Origin: Enoplolaimus lenunculus
Lineage: Eukaryota; Nematoda; Enoplea; Enoplida; Thoracostomopsidae
Length of the DNA: 64,000 nt
Assembly (NCBI GenBank): GCA_030248215.1
Contig: JASANG010002125.1
Coordinates: 124,001-188,000, forward strand
Reading direction: 5' to 3'
The notes under the pieces are model-generated. The model saw only the letters and a program-made list of their open reading frames with translations, was not told the origin of the DNA and ran no database searches. The translations under genes and the position numbers were made by a program. Positions 1 through 13,262 of this stretch are shown piece by piece (position 1 is the stretch's first letter; every line of letters begins with the position of its first letter).

Positions 1-18
1 TTGTATATTTAATTACAG

Positions 19-3000
19 GTTGATCATCATTTTCATAGCAGTAATGTTGGCGCAGAAAAACGGGTAATACTATATGGCCAGCTTGGAACTGAAAGTTTTC
101 GTAACGCGCATTATGCTATGAAAAAGTTAGCATCATCCCGCCACGTGGACTATATTTTTCGACATTTCGACCGATCAAAAATTGAAAATGATGACGGACA
201 GCAGCGCGCGTACTTAAGCGGATACGATGTGGAACTTGCGATTAAAAGCACGGAATATAAAGCGCAGGTGGTATTTTCTACTGTTTGGGGACGCTTTCAG
301 TAGATATTTATCTTTCTTTTCCTGATGTCTCTCTTCAGCTCTCTATGCACCCGGGGTAATATAACGCCGCTGCAAAATTTTGTTTTGAACCTCCGTCTGT
401 TTATCTGCAAAAATGTTGCAAATTTCAGTCATGTTGTTTATTAACTAATTGCTGAATTATACTTTGTCCCTGATGTAGTTCTGAAGCAGTGGGATGGGAA
501 TTAGGAGTTTGGGATGATGATTCCATGTTTGGTTTCAGGATGATTCTAAAATACAGGCAAACGTCAGTAGCGATACTGTGGTGGAAGAGGCTGAGTTAGA
601 AACTGATTTACATGGCTTCAATTTCAAGGTAGTGCATGCTTGTGTTGTGAGCTTCGTTTAAAATAAAACATGAGTTTGCTTTTTACGTACGTATCTGCAT
701 GAATATAATTGATGTTGAACAGAACGCTGTTCAAAAGTAGTGAATGGACTGGATAGTGGTTGCCAAATTTAGTTTACGAGGATATTTGCTTGCTTGGTAG
801 TTGTTTCAATTCCTCAAACTATCATATTTATATTGCATTCGAGATTGCGTTTTGCCTGTGTACAACTGTGAATCGAAGTGTGCGCAATTAATTTCTTTTA
901 CTTTTGTGTTTATATTAGGTGCTTAAACAGTTGCATCCAGAAAAAAAGGAGCAGTTGAATAATCTGAAGCGTCACCTACTCGACAAAGATGAATTGACAC
1001 CGCTGAAAGTGTGGCAACTACAAGATTTGAGCTTTCAAGCGGCGCAACGTGTGATATCTGAAGGCAAAACAGGTGCGTTGGCTGCGCTGCAAGATGTTTC
1101 GCAAAACTTTCCGGTACTTGCTCATGCGCTGACTCGAGTTGCTGTCAAGTAAGTCAAATAGCATTTGCATTAAAATTACCGTTGTGTTGTGGACAGTCAA
1201 AAAACCTTTTGTTGTGCATTAAACTTTTTTTCATAATAGTGTTAATATTGTAAAAGAGACGTATGTGTTATAGTTAAACACATGTGTTTACATTTGCCTA
1301 CTTTAGCGAAAACGGCATGGAAGGGTGAGCGGATGTTTATTTTGTCTAAAAATCGCTGTGTTTTTATTTTATAGTCCAAAAGTTCGTGCCGAGATTGAAA
1401 AGAATCAAGAAGAAACATTCGACGAGCTTAATCTATCGCCCGGTGAATCTGGTTTATTTGTGAACGGTTTGCAAATCGATCTCGAAACAACGGATATATT
1501 TTCGCTTTTGGATTTGTTGAAAAAAGAGGAAAAATTGTCTGCTGGGTTTTTTCGTATGGGCTACCGCCGAGAATATTTAACGCTGTTGACTAGGTGAGCG
1601 TTGAAATACGGTGAGATCAAAGCAAAATATGTATATATAGCTGTTTATGCGAATTTGGAATTTTTGGTCGATTTTATAAGTTGTGCCAGAAAATAACGAA
1701 AGCTATCGGTTAGTTTTAAAGAAATGCAATTTAAGACAATACCTGAAATTTATCATTTACACGGAATACACTGACTGTTGTGATCAGAACTATAAAATAA
1801 ATTGTCGCAATTTTAGATGATTCTGTGGAACATGCAAAATTATTGTTAATAGTCCCGATATTGTAATCGGTATTTGCAAGCGTTCCTCAACATATAAATT
1901 ACAGACGCTTTATATTTGAATTAAGAAGATCTGTTGCTTTTTAGTTTTGTACTAAACTTGTTTTGCATTCAGTGGCTATTCGAAATTTTTTAGTTGGCAA
2001 AACGCTTGACCATACAGAATAGCCTTAGTATACTGCTCAAAAAGTTCGAAAACGCGCGAATGTATACTGCTGTGTTTTTGAAATGCAAAGCAGTAATTTA
2101 CTTTCTTTTTAGTCTCGATTTGAGCAAAGATTCCGTCAAGTACGCGGTCGATTATCGTCAAGGATTTCCATTGTGGATCAACAATTTGGACAGCGATTCG
2201 ATGTACCGAAACTGGGGAAATAGTGTTAAAATGATGGTTCAACCGTATTTTCCAGGTTTATTTTCACCGTATTTGAGTTGAAGAAACATATTTTTTGTTG
2301 TGTCATTGTCGAAAATAGTTAGTTCGTGGAATATGCGTCAGTTTGTTAGTAATGGGAAAATGCCGTTTAAAACGTGGTTAAAGGATGAAAGTTTTTCTCT
2401 TTTTATTGGACTTGGTAAAATTAGATAAAAGTTCGGCAGTGTAGTAACATTTCGAGAGCAGATTTTGGAGCTTTCATTTCTGTGTTTGTCATTGCTTAAA
2501 ACAAACATTAATTATTTCAAGGCATGATTAGACCAATTGCGCGTAACTTTTTCACGCTGGTATTTATCGTTGATCCTGCGGCAAAAACAACACCACCGTT
2601 GTTGAAAATAGCTTACGGTTTTTGGGCGCACGAAATCCCAATACGCATTGGGTTAATGTTTGTTGTTAATTCGGACAAATCTGTCGCCGGAAAGCACGAC
2701 GCGTCTGTTGCTTTGCTGAACGCATTCAATTTTGCACGAATTGATCGTGGGGCGCCGAAAGCGTTACGTTTTTTGACCGATTTTTATGATAGCATTAAAG
2801 TAAGACGGAAACAGATCTCATTATGACTTTGGACCTAGCCAATGTTAATTCGAGGGGCATAGCAATAGTATAAGCAATTTTTACGCCTCAGCGTTGGGAT
2901 AAGCCTATAACTAAGCCAAGGCCTAACAGCTTGTGTAAGAAATAGTCTAAGGCTTAAGTTTACTAGATTGGAGTAGGAATAACGTGACGCTTCTCAAAGT

Positions 3001-6000
3001 AACGTAGGCCTTTGTTTTTAGTCAATTTTACTGTAGGTTAAACTTTTGGGATTTTTAGTCATGTCTGTTAAATAATTTGAAGCCATTTTAGAAAAGTAGC
3101 TGATCTAAAAGTACAATAAGAAGTTAGTCTGAGAACCAACGTACTGATATCATTTGAATTATTCTAGCATTACGCGAATGAGTAGATAAAACGGGCTGTT
3201 TATGTCGGTGTAGCATATGGTGGGTCTGCAACAAATGAAAAAGCTATCTGCAACAAATGAAAAAGCTAACTATGTTTGCATTGCAACTTGATTGCAATTT
3301 TTTCAGGAGGACAGATCGTACGCACCGGACGATGTTATCACATTTTTCAAAAAGAAATTCAAAGGCGAAGATGCAGATTTAGTTTTTGACGTTGACTCAG
3401 ATTACGATGAAGGGCGACAAGCCGGAACAAGTTTTATTGAATCGACTGGTTTAGGGCGAGCACCAAAGGTTTGTTGTAGAAGGTTTTCATGTATCAGTTG
3501 AATCTGCTGGAATCGTTAAAACAGAGTTAGCAGACATGCTGTTCTTGGGTTTTTGCCCCGTCGTTTGCTTTCAATCAGAAATAGTTAAGGTTTGGTGTCT
3601 ATGTCATAAAGTTTTCACCTTATTTGAAAATATCGCTCAGGCAATACTTACGGCACTCATTTGAATATTTGTTCCGTTTGAAAGGTATTAATCACACTTT
3701 TGCTATGTTTTCAGTAAATCACATTTAATGTCTGTGTTATTTTATCATATATATGTGTGTTTCCAGCAGTCTTTCCATTTCTGTGATGATTTAAATTCCG
3801 ACGGCAGTGTATATTTGGGACCGCAATTTCACGCTTGAATTTATTTTACCACACAAGTGTTTTATTTTTATAGGTACTGCTTAATGGAATTCCACTGGAT
3901 GACTCGGGAATTTCGGCTGATCGGTTTGAAGAAACTGTTGTCACAGAGGTGCAACGCATAACGCCGAACATTCAACGTGATATTTTAGAAGGCAAGCTTG
4001 AAGACAAAGATAAAGTTGGCGATTATATAATGGATCGGCCAGATGTGATGCCGAGACTCAATGATAGGTTGGCTTTTGTAAACTGTGTGGTAGTTTATTT
4101 TATGGCGTCTTGGAGGGCACGAAATATTTAACTTTGGCGTCCTTGCTACACATTATGTTAGCCATCTTCGTCTCAATATCTATTTCGTATGTCTGCCACT
4201 CAACCGAGTTATTTATTAGTCTAAGTATTCAGTTTCACGTCACGTTGAGTGACCATTAGTATTTTCAGATATTATGCTACGCTAAAATATCGAGAGGTCT
4301 AATTTATCGTAGAAATGGTAAAAGGCTTTAACATTTTTATTCGAGTTGTTTTGTGAATAACAGTTTAAGGCTGTTTTAATTTGTTTTATATAAGGTGGAT
4401 TTTATTCCAGCTTTATCTCATGTTAACTACAGGGGCCTGCTTTGTAAGCCTAAGCTTCCCAGAATCTAAGTCTCGCAGTAATCCAACGCTCAGGCTATAA
4501 TAATTTACATCCATCCAAACTTTTATAGAATATTACATCCCACTAATCCGGTGTACATTGATATGACAGACGTAATGGAGTATTATCCAAAAAGCTTGCA
4601 TGAATTCAAACAGTTGGCTGTTGCTTCGAAAACGGCTTACATGATTAAAAGTAAGATTGCTTCTTTGGTCTATGATAGGGTTCGTTATTTGATAGCAGGT
4701 CTTAGGACGCCTAATATGTTTTTGATATTATAAATTTGGAAACGGTAAGGAAGTTAGCACTTTTGAAGCTGAAGTTTACAATAAAGCAGTCTCGAATTAT
4801 AGTGAATGATTTATTTACGGTTAAACTCGCAGAAACTGCGCTATCTAAATTAAGGGCAAAGCCAGGCGTGTGGTTTTAGGGTCCACCCGATCCCGCTATG
4901 GGATTTTTGAAAAAGCTTGTAAGTGTAATACAAAGCACTTCGACTTATTTATAGAACGTTAACACCTGTTTCAAAATTCTGGTTACGCCGATCATCTGAA
5001 CCGAGATCAAAATTTTGTAGCTTGACTTTTGTGTTGTTTTAGATGTGAAATATTTGAAGAAAATTAACGATAACGAAATACGTCCGTTCACTGTGTGGGT
5101 AGTTGCTGATTTTGAGAAGCCTGAAGGCCGGTTGCTAGCGTATAACGCAATCAAACACTTGAAAACTACGAATAAGATGCGCCTTGGCTTCATTCATAAT
5201 CCAGTGGATCCTGTGAATGAACCAATTGGAACCGTTTCACGTCTGATGCAAATGGCATTTAGAATGATTAGCGGCCATACGCTGAAAAATTTTGTGACGA
5301 AATTAGTTAAGGTAAGTGATAGTTTGGACGTGAAAAAACCTATCTTCATACGAGAGGTTTTGAGATATGTTGTCACGTGCTTGCGCGCTTACCGCTATGT
5401 GTTGTGGCAAAGGATTTCGTAAATTTGGAAAAATATTGCAATTTGATTATAACTCCATTGCTTTGTTTTATTATGTGTTATAGTTTGAATATGTTACACA
5501 TTTTCGTTCGAAGCCTAAAGTTGTTACTTTTAGGAAGATGTTATCAAAGATTATTTGTCTGAAAAAACACAACTGTCAGATCTTGTAGTTGGAGGTATGG
5601 ATATGCCTGCGTTCATAAAGGAATTACCTGGCGCTGAAACTGATTTGAAACTTGAATTGGCTTTTCGAAGGTACGAGTAATTTGGGTTTAATCTTAGCCG
5701 TAATAGTTTTATGCTGTAAACAATTTTATTGTTTAATGAATTAGTGGCATGGTTCAATTTTGAATTAAAATCGTTCAATTTTGTATTAAAATGATTGTAT
5801 TCTGTTTAATATGTTTTGTCTTCAGCTTGTACGCTACACGAGTCCTTGATTTGGAACCAGGCGCAAGTGCCGTGGTGGCAAACGGTCGAATCTTGGGTCC
5901 GCTAACACAAGACATGAATATGTTTGTTGAAGATTTTGCGCTTTTGGAACGCTACACAACAGCAACGCATGCAGATATTATTGGGCAGCAAGTAAAATAG

Positions 6001-9000
6001 ATACGGATTCTTAAAGAGGCTTTCCAATTTTTTTCGCGACTCTAATATTGCAATTCTGTTTTTAAGGCCTGCAGCTGCTTCAACTTTTTACCTGAAAAGC
6101 CAAAATATGCGTGTTGCTTTTTGATTTCAATGCTGCTCTTGGTTTAAATTAAAAGGTAAGTCGTCCGAAGTGGAGCCACTGTATTTTCAAGAAGAAACGT
6201 TTCCAAAATGATGTTTTCATTTTTAGATGAAACTTTGGGAAATTGAAACTGACGAAGACAAGGCGAGTGATGTCGTAATGCGAACCTCAGCGTTGATTAT
6301 GGCAGATCCTGTGAGAAAAAAACGAATGTGGATTGTACTGTCGGGTAAGGTTGTTATTATTTAGAGCTTTGTTTACGGTAATGTTTTAAATTCGGATGCA
6401 TTCTTATGCTAATACGCAAAACGATATATTAGAAAACATTAAATTATAGTTGCAGGCTTTCGATGTCCCATGGTTTTTTGTTTACATTTTTATTTATTTG
6501 TGTTTGTATTAATTTATGATTTATTTAACAATTTTTTTCTACTTAGACATTTTTTATTTGATATGTGTACACTTTTTTGCACAATGAAGAATCTTCTCAA
6601 AACCAATAAAAGAGAACTTTAAATAACATCAGATTATTATTGCAGACATTCAGTACTGGCGCATTAATGCGGAGAATTCTATCATTTTTCAGAAGATCAG
6701 CATTCAACAGTGACAATTCCGGCTTCCGACGAAACCACAGCTGCGTTTGATATATTCGCAATTGTCGACCCGTTGTCACGTGACGCTCAGAAGATAGCAT
6801 CGTTTCTTCGCGTTTTAATTAAAGTCATCAATGCCGATATTAAAATTGTGATGAATTGCAGACCGAAGCTATCTGAAATGCCGTTGCGGTCATTTTATCG
6901 GATGGTGCTCGAACCTGAGTTGGGGTTTTTGGCAAATGGTAAGTACGCTTCAGGTGTATTTGCATTTAAACGGCCAAGCAATAGATAAGAGGGTACCGTG
7001 CTTGATGTTTTAGGTATTTCAGCCGACATAAAAATTTGGTTGGTCCAGTGTTATGCTGAGGGTAGACGCCCTGTCCCAGTGACGAAATGCAATTTGGTTA
7101 ATCCGGTGTTACGCTAAAAATAAACGCCCTGTCCCAGTGACGAAATACTGAAATAAGTATGAATCGTTCAGGATCGGTCACAGGGGAAGGGTGTTGGGCG
7201 GCTGCCCCGCCCGAAATGTTTCACAAACAGTTAAATTTTTATGACAAATGCGATTTTATTACGTGGTGTAAATTATAAAAAAATAAAATCTAAAAGTCCC
7301 CCCAGAAAAAAATTCAGGGACCTCCAATGGAATCGCTCCTGCTGCAAGACCAGAATTTGTTATTCAACATGACATCTGAAATAGCGAAGGCAGCGGAACG
7401 ATGGGGACACAGATGTAGTGGAATAACAGCTAGGTCTGTGTGTAGCATGGGCAAAAGTTTATTGAATATTGTCAATTTTTGAATGGATTTGTTATTTTGA
7501 ATAGATTTGTTAGAATAGTTAGGTTAATTTCTGGTTTGGTTGCGTTTATAGGCGACCTGAGGCCTGGACCAACGGCACGATTTTCGACGTTACCTCAAAA
7601 GCAATTGTTAACCATGAATTTGAAACCACCAGACTCATGGCTTGTCGAGTGTGTAGACAGTGTGTATGATCTGGACAATATTAAACTTGACCAAGTTGAA
7701 AATGAGGTACAGTTGTGTGATACTGTTCAGTATGTGTTATACGGTTTTTAAGCTTCAGTATGTGTTATACGGTTTTTAAGCGTGGAAAAGTTGTAAACTG
7801 CGCTCGTGATCGTAATATTATAAGCAATTTTGATATTCATTCACTAAATTTTTTTAATTTACACCTGCCGCCACTCTAAGTAAACTCAAATATCACAGTC
7901 GTATTTGCAGAGAGATAGTAGTTTTGACATTATCAAATAGTTGCAGTAAGAAATAGAGTATTCATTCGTGTGTTGCATAGTATGAGTAACCAGATGCTAA
8001 ATAAAAATATATTTGTTGTGCTAGGGATGGTTAATAATGTACTTTATTTTTAAAATATATTTTTAAGATTCAAGCAGTGTTTGAGTTGGAGCACCTGTTG
8101 CTCGAAGGCCACTGCTTTGACGAAGTGACTGGAAATCCACCTCGTGGACTCCAGTTTACGCTGGGAACGCAAAGGAGACCAATTATGGTCGATACGATTG
8201 TTATGGCGAATCTGGGATACTTTCAGTTAAAGGTTGGCGGTTATTTTTAGGTTCTGAATTTTGGTTTAGCAAACATTAATTTATGGCTTAGGGCCGGTTA
8301 TTTTTGTAGTCATTTGATTATGAGCGCCTGGTTAGTGTCATTGTTTATTACTTAGATAACTTTAGGCATATTTTTCGCAGTTTTACTCCAAAGAATTTTT
8401 CGCTGCCATTATAGTTTTGGGGAAGTTGTAATCACGAACCAGTTTTGTTGATAACAAATATCGTTTTTTGTGGTGTCGTTGTATGCTTACTTGCAGTGCG
8501 GAATGATTTGCGAAGTAGCTTTCTAGGTAGTATCTGATATCCGATTCCGATGTTATTGACATCTGATTATACCCAAGATAGTTGAATTGTAATAATGTAT
8601 TATCGCGTTTCAGTCAAATCCTGGAGCTTGGCTTCTACAACTACGGTCTGGTCGTTCGTCAGATATTTATACCATAACATCGCACGATAAAGCGGAACCA
8701 GCCGATAACAATGATGTTATCACTGTGGTTATGAATAAATTCACAGGTAATTTGGGTATAGGGTAAGGTGCTATTAAGGATACTGGGTTATTGACGTAGG
8801 AGGGGCGGTCACAGGGAGGGTGGCCAACGCTGCTCCTAAATGTTGTGTATACAACTGATTTTAGAAGAGAAGGAAAATGATAAAATGTCGTACCAGAGTT
8901 ACAAAAATAAAGGCGTTCCTTTCTCGAAAACAATCCTGGGACCGCCAGTGAGACGTAGACTTATTCAGTTTGTTTTGTACAGAAATGCGCTGTTGCATTG

Positions 9001-12000
9001 CTGCCCATTTAAGTTTCCGGGAACTGTTGTACTTCCAGAAATTAAACACATACGACGTGGCGTTTGCCACACTTGCTGTGCTGAAATATTTTTATGAAAA
9101 CGGAATTATCCGGAAGAAGAATATTTGTGGAGCCTGATTACCGAATGCACTGGCTATTTAATTGAAAACAAACTATTGCTGGGTAACGGTTAGTATTGGC
9201 AGAGATATTTTTCGTTCGCGTTCTTGGTACTTTTAGGGCTTTCGTTTATTTGCAACAATACAGGATAACGGATATATCTTCAGGTAAAACAATACGAATT
9301 CGGGTGCAAAAGAAACCAGACATGATCGATCAGCACTTACTTGTGGACACTAAGGGCACTGAAGAGCCTTCGATGTGGGATGCCATATCAATTGCCATTA
9401 CCGGTGCGAAAAAATGTAAGTTTTACTTTTATTGCCGGTTGCAAGGGCCTAGCCCGTGATTTCGGGGCTTTTAGGAACTGTTTCGGTGGCTAACAGAAGA
9501 AAACGCTGTATTCGAAATTTTTCTGGAACATAAACTCTATTTTTTGCCATATCGTGGTTGCGACCCTCTTTACTGCTATTGTAATATGGATTGTACTACC
9601 ATTTTCAGATTGCAGTTGCTTTCGTATTAGGGTTTGTTTTGTTCGTAGTGCTCTTTTTTAATTATTGTTTTGCTTACTAATTCAATTCCGGCATTATATA
9701 CTACGTATTATGCATATATACTTGCCGGGGATAGGCCATGCTTGTTTTAGGAAAATTCTTACGAACCCCAACAATAGACAGATGTTTTGTCAGTTAGTGC
9801 AAGTTTTTGCTTGTTACATATTAAAATCATTTTCGTGATTTTTCAGCACCTGGAAGCGACAGTAATGATCCAACGATTAATATTTTCTCGCTTGCGTCGG
9901 GACATTTATACGAACGTTTGCTACGCATTATGATGCTCAGTGTGTTGACTCATGCAAAAGGAAAAAATCCGATCAAATTTTGGTTTCTCAAAAATTATTT
10001 ATCGCCTTCGTTCAAAAAGTTTTTGCCGTACATGGCGCAGCATTATGGATTTGAGTATGAGGTAAAGTGTAAAGATAATTGTTATTGGACTACGTTCTGG
10101 TTTGACTTCGAGAGGTGTTTATGATTCGTCAAGATATTTTATTGTTTGCACTCACGCTGTGCATAACTGTTTGAATTTGTTAATGGTGTTCAAAACTCAG
10201 TTTGCTCAGACGTCAAAGTAATTTAACATTTCGGATGATGGTAGGCATATGAATTATTTTGGAACTGTGTAGGGATGTGCCGATACTAAAATTTTTGCCG
10301 ATACCGATGCCTATACTTATTTTTAAATTTTGCCGATGCCGATTGCAACTTTTGTACACTACGCTTAACGAAGATATAGGATACTATATTACATCATTAT
10401 ATAAAAACTTAAATACTAACCATAATAAACGATTAAAATTTTATAAGAACGGTTCATTTCAATTACTTTTTTCAAATGCAAGCGCAAGAGAGATAACAGT
10501 TTCTCTGACTAGACACATTGAATAGCGCCCAGAAATAAAATTGATAGTATTCCAACTTAATGTTGTGTGCAAAAACTATCGGCAAACACTCCGCAATTTT
10601 TTGCAGTGTCGATGCCGATACTCACGAGAAGTGCCGATTATTACCGATGCAGATGCCGATTAATCGGCACATCCCTAGAACTATGATTAAAGAAGCTTTT
10701 GTGCTTAAAACTCGATGTAAAATTGGTGCATGCACTGTATTTTGCAGCTGACTATCTCTTGTTGTTCTTTCCAGTGACTTCTGTTTTAGCTTGTCCAATA
10801 CAAATGGCCTCGTTGGCTGCATCAACAGACTGAAAAACAACGCATTATTTGGGGATACAAGATTCTATTTCTCGACGTTTTGTTTCCACTGGATGTGACG
10901 AAAATTATATTTGTTGATGCAGGTAAACATAACATAATATAAAATATTTGTTTACTACATTAATTAAACCAGCAGAACACTACACTTATTTTGCCGACCT
11001 TTTTATTTTATTTTGAAATAGCTTACAACTATCTGTACGTCCAGAACTAAAATCATGTAAGGCAGACGTATCGGAACAAGATTGAGAGAAGCTCGGACAT
11101 GCATTTTTAATAAGTCTAGGAAATCATTCTAAGCTTATAACGCACTAGCGCATATCTTGACTCACTTACATTTTCTAGTCATCGAGTTGAATGTTACGAG
11201 CCTATAAAGCATGTTAACACATTATTCGTGAACATAAACACTGCACCATGCTAATAATGGAGTAGTTAACACTAATTTACAAGAGTTCAGCTTTTTTAAT
11301 TACAATAATATTTACATTCCTCATGGTAAAATAACCTATGATCCACAACATTCAATTGTGCAGTAAACCTGTAATCAGATATAGCTTTACTTTTACCTCA
11401 CATGGCATAACGAACTAATTTGGCTGTGTTAAGTTTCTGAACGCTATGTTAAAGCTTAAATTTCTCATGCCCGAAATTCCTAAAGCGAATACGTACAAAC
11501 GCTTGTAAGAATGATTTATTCATCAACTCAACTGCCATAGTTGGCATAGCTAATATGCAAATTCGTTATTAGCTTGCTATTCCTTATCTATTTTAGATGT
11601 TTATAAACAATTTGATCGGGTTCCGTGCACCTTAAACCCTTTAATACTGAAATCAAATCGGTTGTAACCGTAATACAGTGAAATAAAAAAGAAATCCTAA
11701 TTAAGGCGTAACCAATTAAGTTAGTTATTAGCTAGCTATTTTTATCTGTTTTGGAGACCTATAAACAGTAAATATCAGCTGGCTTGTAACACTAATAATT
11801 AGTTAAATGATGTAAAAGAAAGCTCTGATTTACGTTTGACCAATTATTCACTTATCCTACAGCTAATAAGTGACTTAGAATTTGGAAAACCTACTGTGAG
11901 GTTAACACCAGTGGAAAATAAGTTTTAAAACAAAAAACCTATCAAAATTGGTTCAGCGATTCTTGAAGCCTCATTGGACAGACAGGCGAACATCCACCTT

Positions 12001-13262
12001 TCGACCATCGGATGGTTATTTGCTTTGTACAGGTCAGATGTTATTTATAGTTGTTACTGATATGTTCGAATATTTTGATATTTATTGCAGATCAAATTGT
12101 TCGTGTGAATATGAAAGAATTGATGGATCTTGATCTCGAAGGGGCGCCATATGGGTATACGCCCTTCTGTGATTCGCGTACAGACATGGACGGGTACAGA
12201 TTTTGGAAGGTATGACTGCTATTTTGAGTAGGTTCACAGGTAATTCGTTAGTTTTTACAGTAAAATTTTAGTGACAAATACGATATTTTAAGCAATGTTT
12301 CGTTTGGCCTGCAATTCTGAATGTTTTTTTAGGGAGATTTATGTTTAATTTTCAGTTTCCACAAATTTGGAAGATAATTTTCGCGGTTGCACTATGTAGT
12401 CAAAATTACTTGAATTAGGATGCTATGCTTATCACTAATAACGTGTGTACATACTTAAACTCGTAGAAGTTTGATTACCACAGATAGTACAACGTCTTAT
12501 AATTGAGGTTCGTTTAATTTTAGGACGGCTATTGGAACAGTCATTTGGCCGGCCGCAAATATCATATTTCTGCATTGTATGTTGTGGATTTGAAAAAATT
12601 TCGACAAATCGCAGCTGGCGACCGCCTCCGAGGGCAATATCAAGGCCTTTCTAGCGATCCGAACTCGCTTTCAAATTTAGATCAAGATTTGCCTAATAAT
12701 ATGATACATCAGGTTTGGCTAAAGCTTTATTTACGCTTCACCATAAAGTGAGATTGTATGTTAGGGTCTGTAGCTATTATATAAAAAAATTGCTAGCAGT
12801 GATTTTTATTGGTCTATTTTATGGTATTCGTGTTTGTTTGTCTGCTTGTTTGTTATGTTTCTGTGTCTGTTTTGTCAAATTCTGCAAGAGTACCCGTAGG
12901 TTAAAAAAGATTATTTTTAATTTTAGGTTAAAATCAAATCGTTACCGCAAGATTGGCTGTGGTGTGAAACGTGGTGTGACGACGCGTCCAAAGCGCGTGC
13001 AAAAACGATCGATTTGTGCAACAACCCGAAAACCAAAGAGCCAAAACTTGAGTCTGGTATGCGAATTATTGCTGAATGGAAAGACTACGATGATGAAATT
13101 CGCTCGCTCCAAGAAGAATTTTACACAACAACAGGTTCTCGTGAACCGGTGAACACAAAAGATGGCCCAGAGCGTCAGGATAGCGACGAGCCTACGACTG
13201 GTGAACAAAAAGACACGTACAGGACTGAGGAAGTTAGCGAAGAGCGAAAAATTGAGCTTTAG
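19..13262 (+). CDS. UGGT: UDP-glucose:glycoprotein glucosyltransferase, 5' partial, 23 exons
   Basis: ER-lumen folding sensor that re-glucosylates misfolded N-glycoproteins so that calnexin/calreticulin rebind them. Exons, with phases that join without conflict: 19-267, 539-628, 919-1148, 1375-1593, 2113-2255, 2522-2799, 3307-3468, 3874-4067, 4529-4650, 5043-5311, 5534-5670, 5826-5991, 6227-6344, 6693-6938, 7552-7706, 8068-8232, 8614-8746, 9284-9415, 9847-10061, 10790-10922, 12091-12209, 12524-12712, 12927-13262. They encode 1399 residues; the human protein has about 1550, so the signal peptide and roughly the first 150 residues lie upstream. The thioredoxin-like sensor region is followed by the GT24 catalytic domain: [17 protein letters not shown], then FVDAD (metal-binding DxD, split by the 1168-bp intron 10923-12090), [23 protein letters not shown] and [11 protein letters not shown]. 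It ends in RKIEL, a KDEL-like retrieval signal. No broken exon was seen. Confidence 0.96.
2835..3010. mobile_element. Degenerate copy of MITE family A in a UGGT intron
   Basis: Lies in the intron after the exon ending at 2799. One end reads agccaatgttaattcgag and the other end is its imperfect reverse complement (aaagtaacgtaggc). The interior has aagcct/taagcc hexamers like the better copies at 24913 and 48193. I could not define a target-site duplication, so the ends are approximate. Confidence 0.4.
7035..7150. repeat. 58-bp tandem duplication in a UGGT intron
   Basis: Two adjacent diverged units of about 58 bp share the segment acgccctgtcccagtgacga. They lie in the intron between the exons ending at 6938 and starting at 7552. 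No coding potential. Confidence 0.8.
7726..7781. repeat. 28-bp tandem duplication next to a UGGT splice donor
   Basis: Two identical or nearly identical 28-bp units containing cagtatgtgttatacggt begin 20 bp after the exon that ends at 7706. The identity suggests a recent slippage event. Confidence 0.85.
10270..10677. mobile_element. hAT-like MITE, family G (tagggatgtgccgat ends)
   Basis: A 408-bp element in the intron upstream of the UGGT exon at 10790. Terminal inverted repeats begin tagggatgtgccgat and end atcggcacatcccta. It is flanked by gaactgtg (10262-10269) and gaactatg (10678-10685), an 8-bp duplication with one mismatch, typical of hAT transposition. There is no transposase, so it is non-autonomous. 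Related copies are at 36083 and 39209. Confidence 0.9.

Noticed and set aside
8840-9097. 85-codon frame in a UGGT intron
   Set aside because: It falls between UGGT exons that join in phase without it, and its sequence is not found in the UGGT family; possibly a transposon scrap.
12715-13152. 145-codon plus-strand frame across the end of UGGT
   Set aside because: It reads the last UGGT intron and then exon 12927-13262 in the wrong frame; the true frame gives the conserved UGGT C-terminus.
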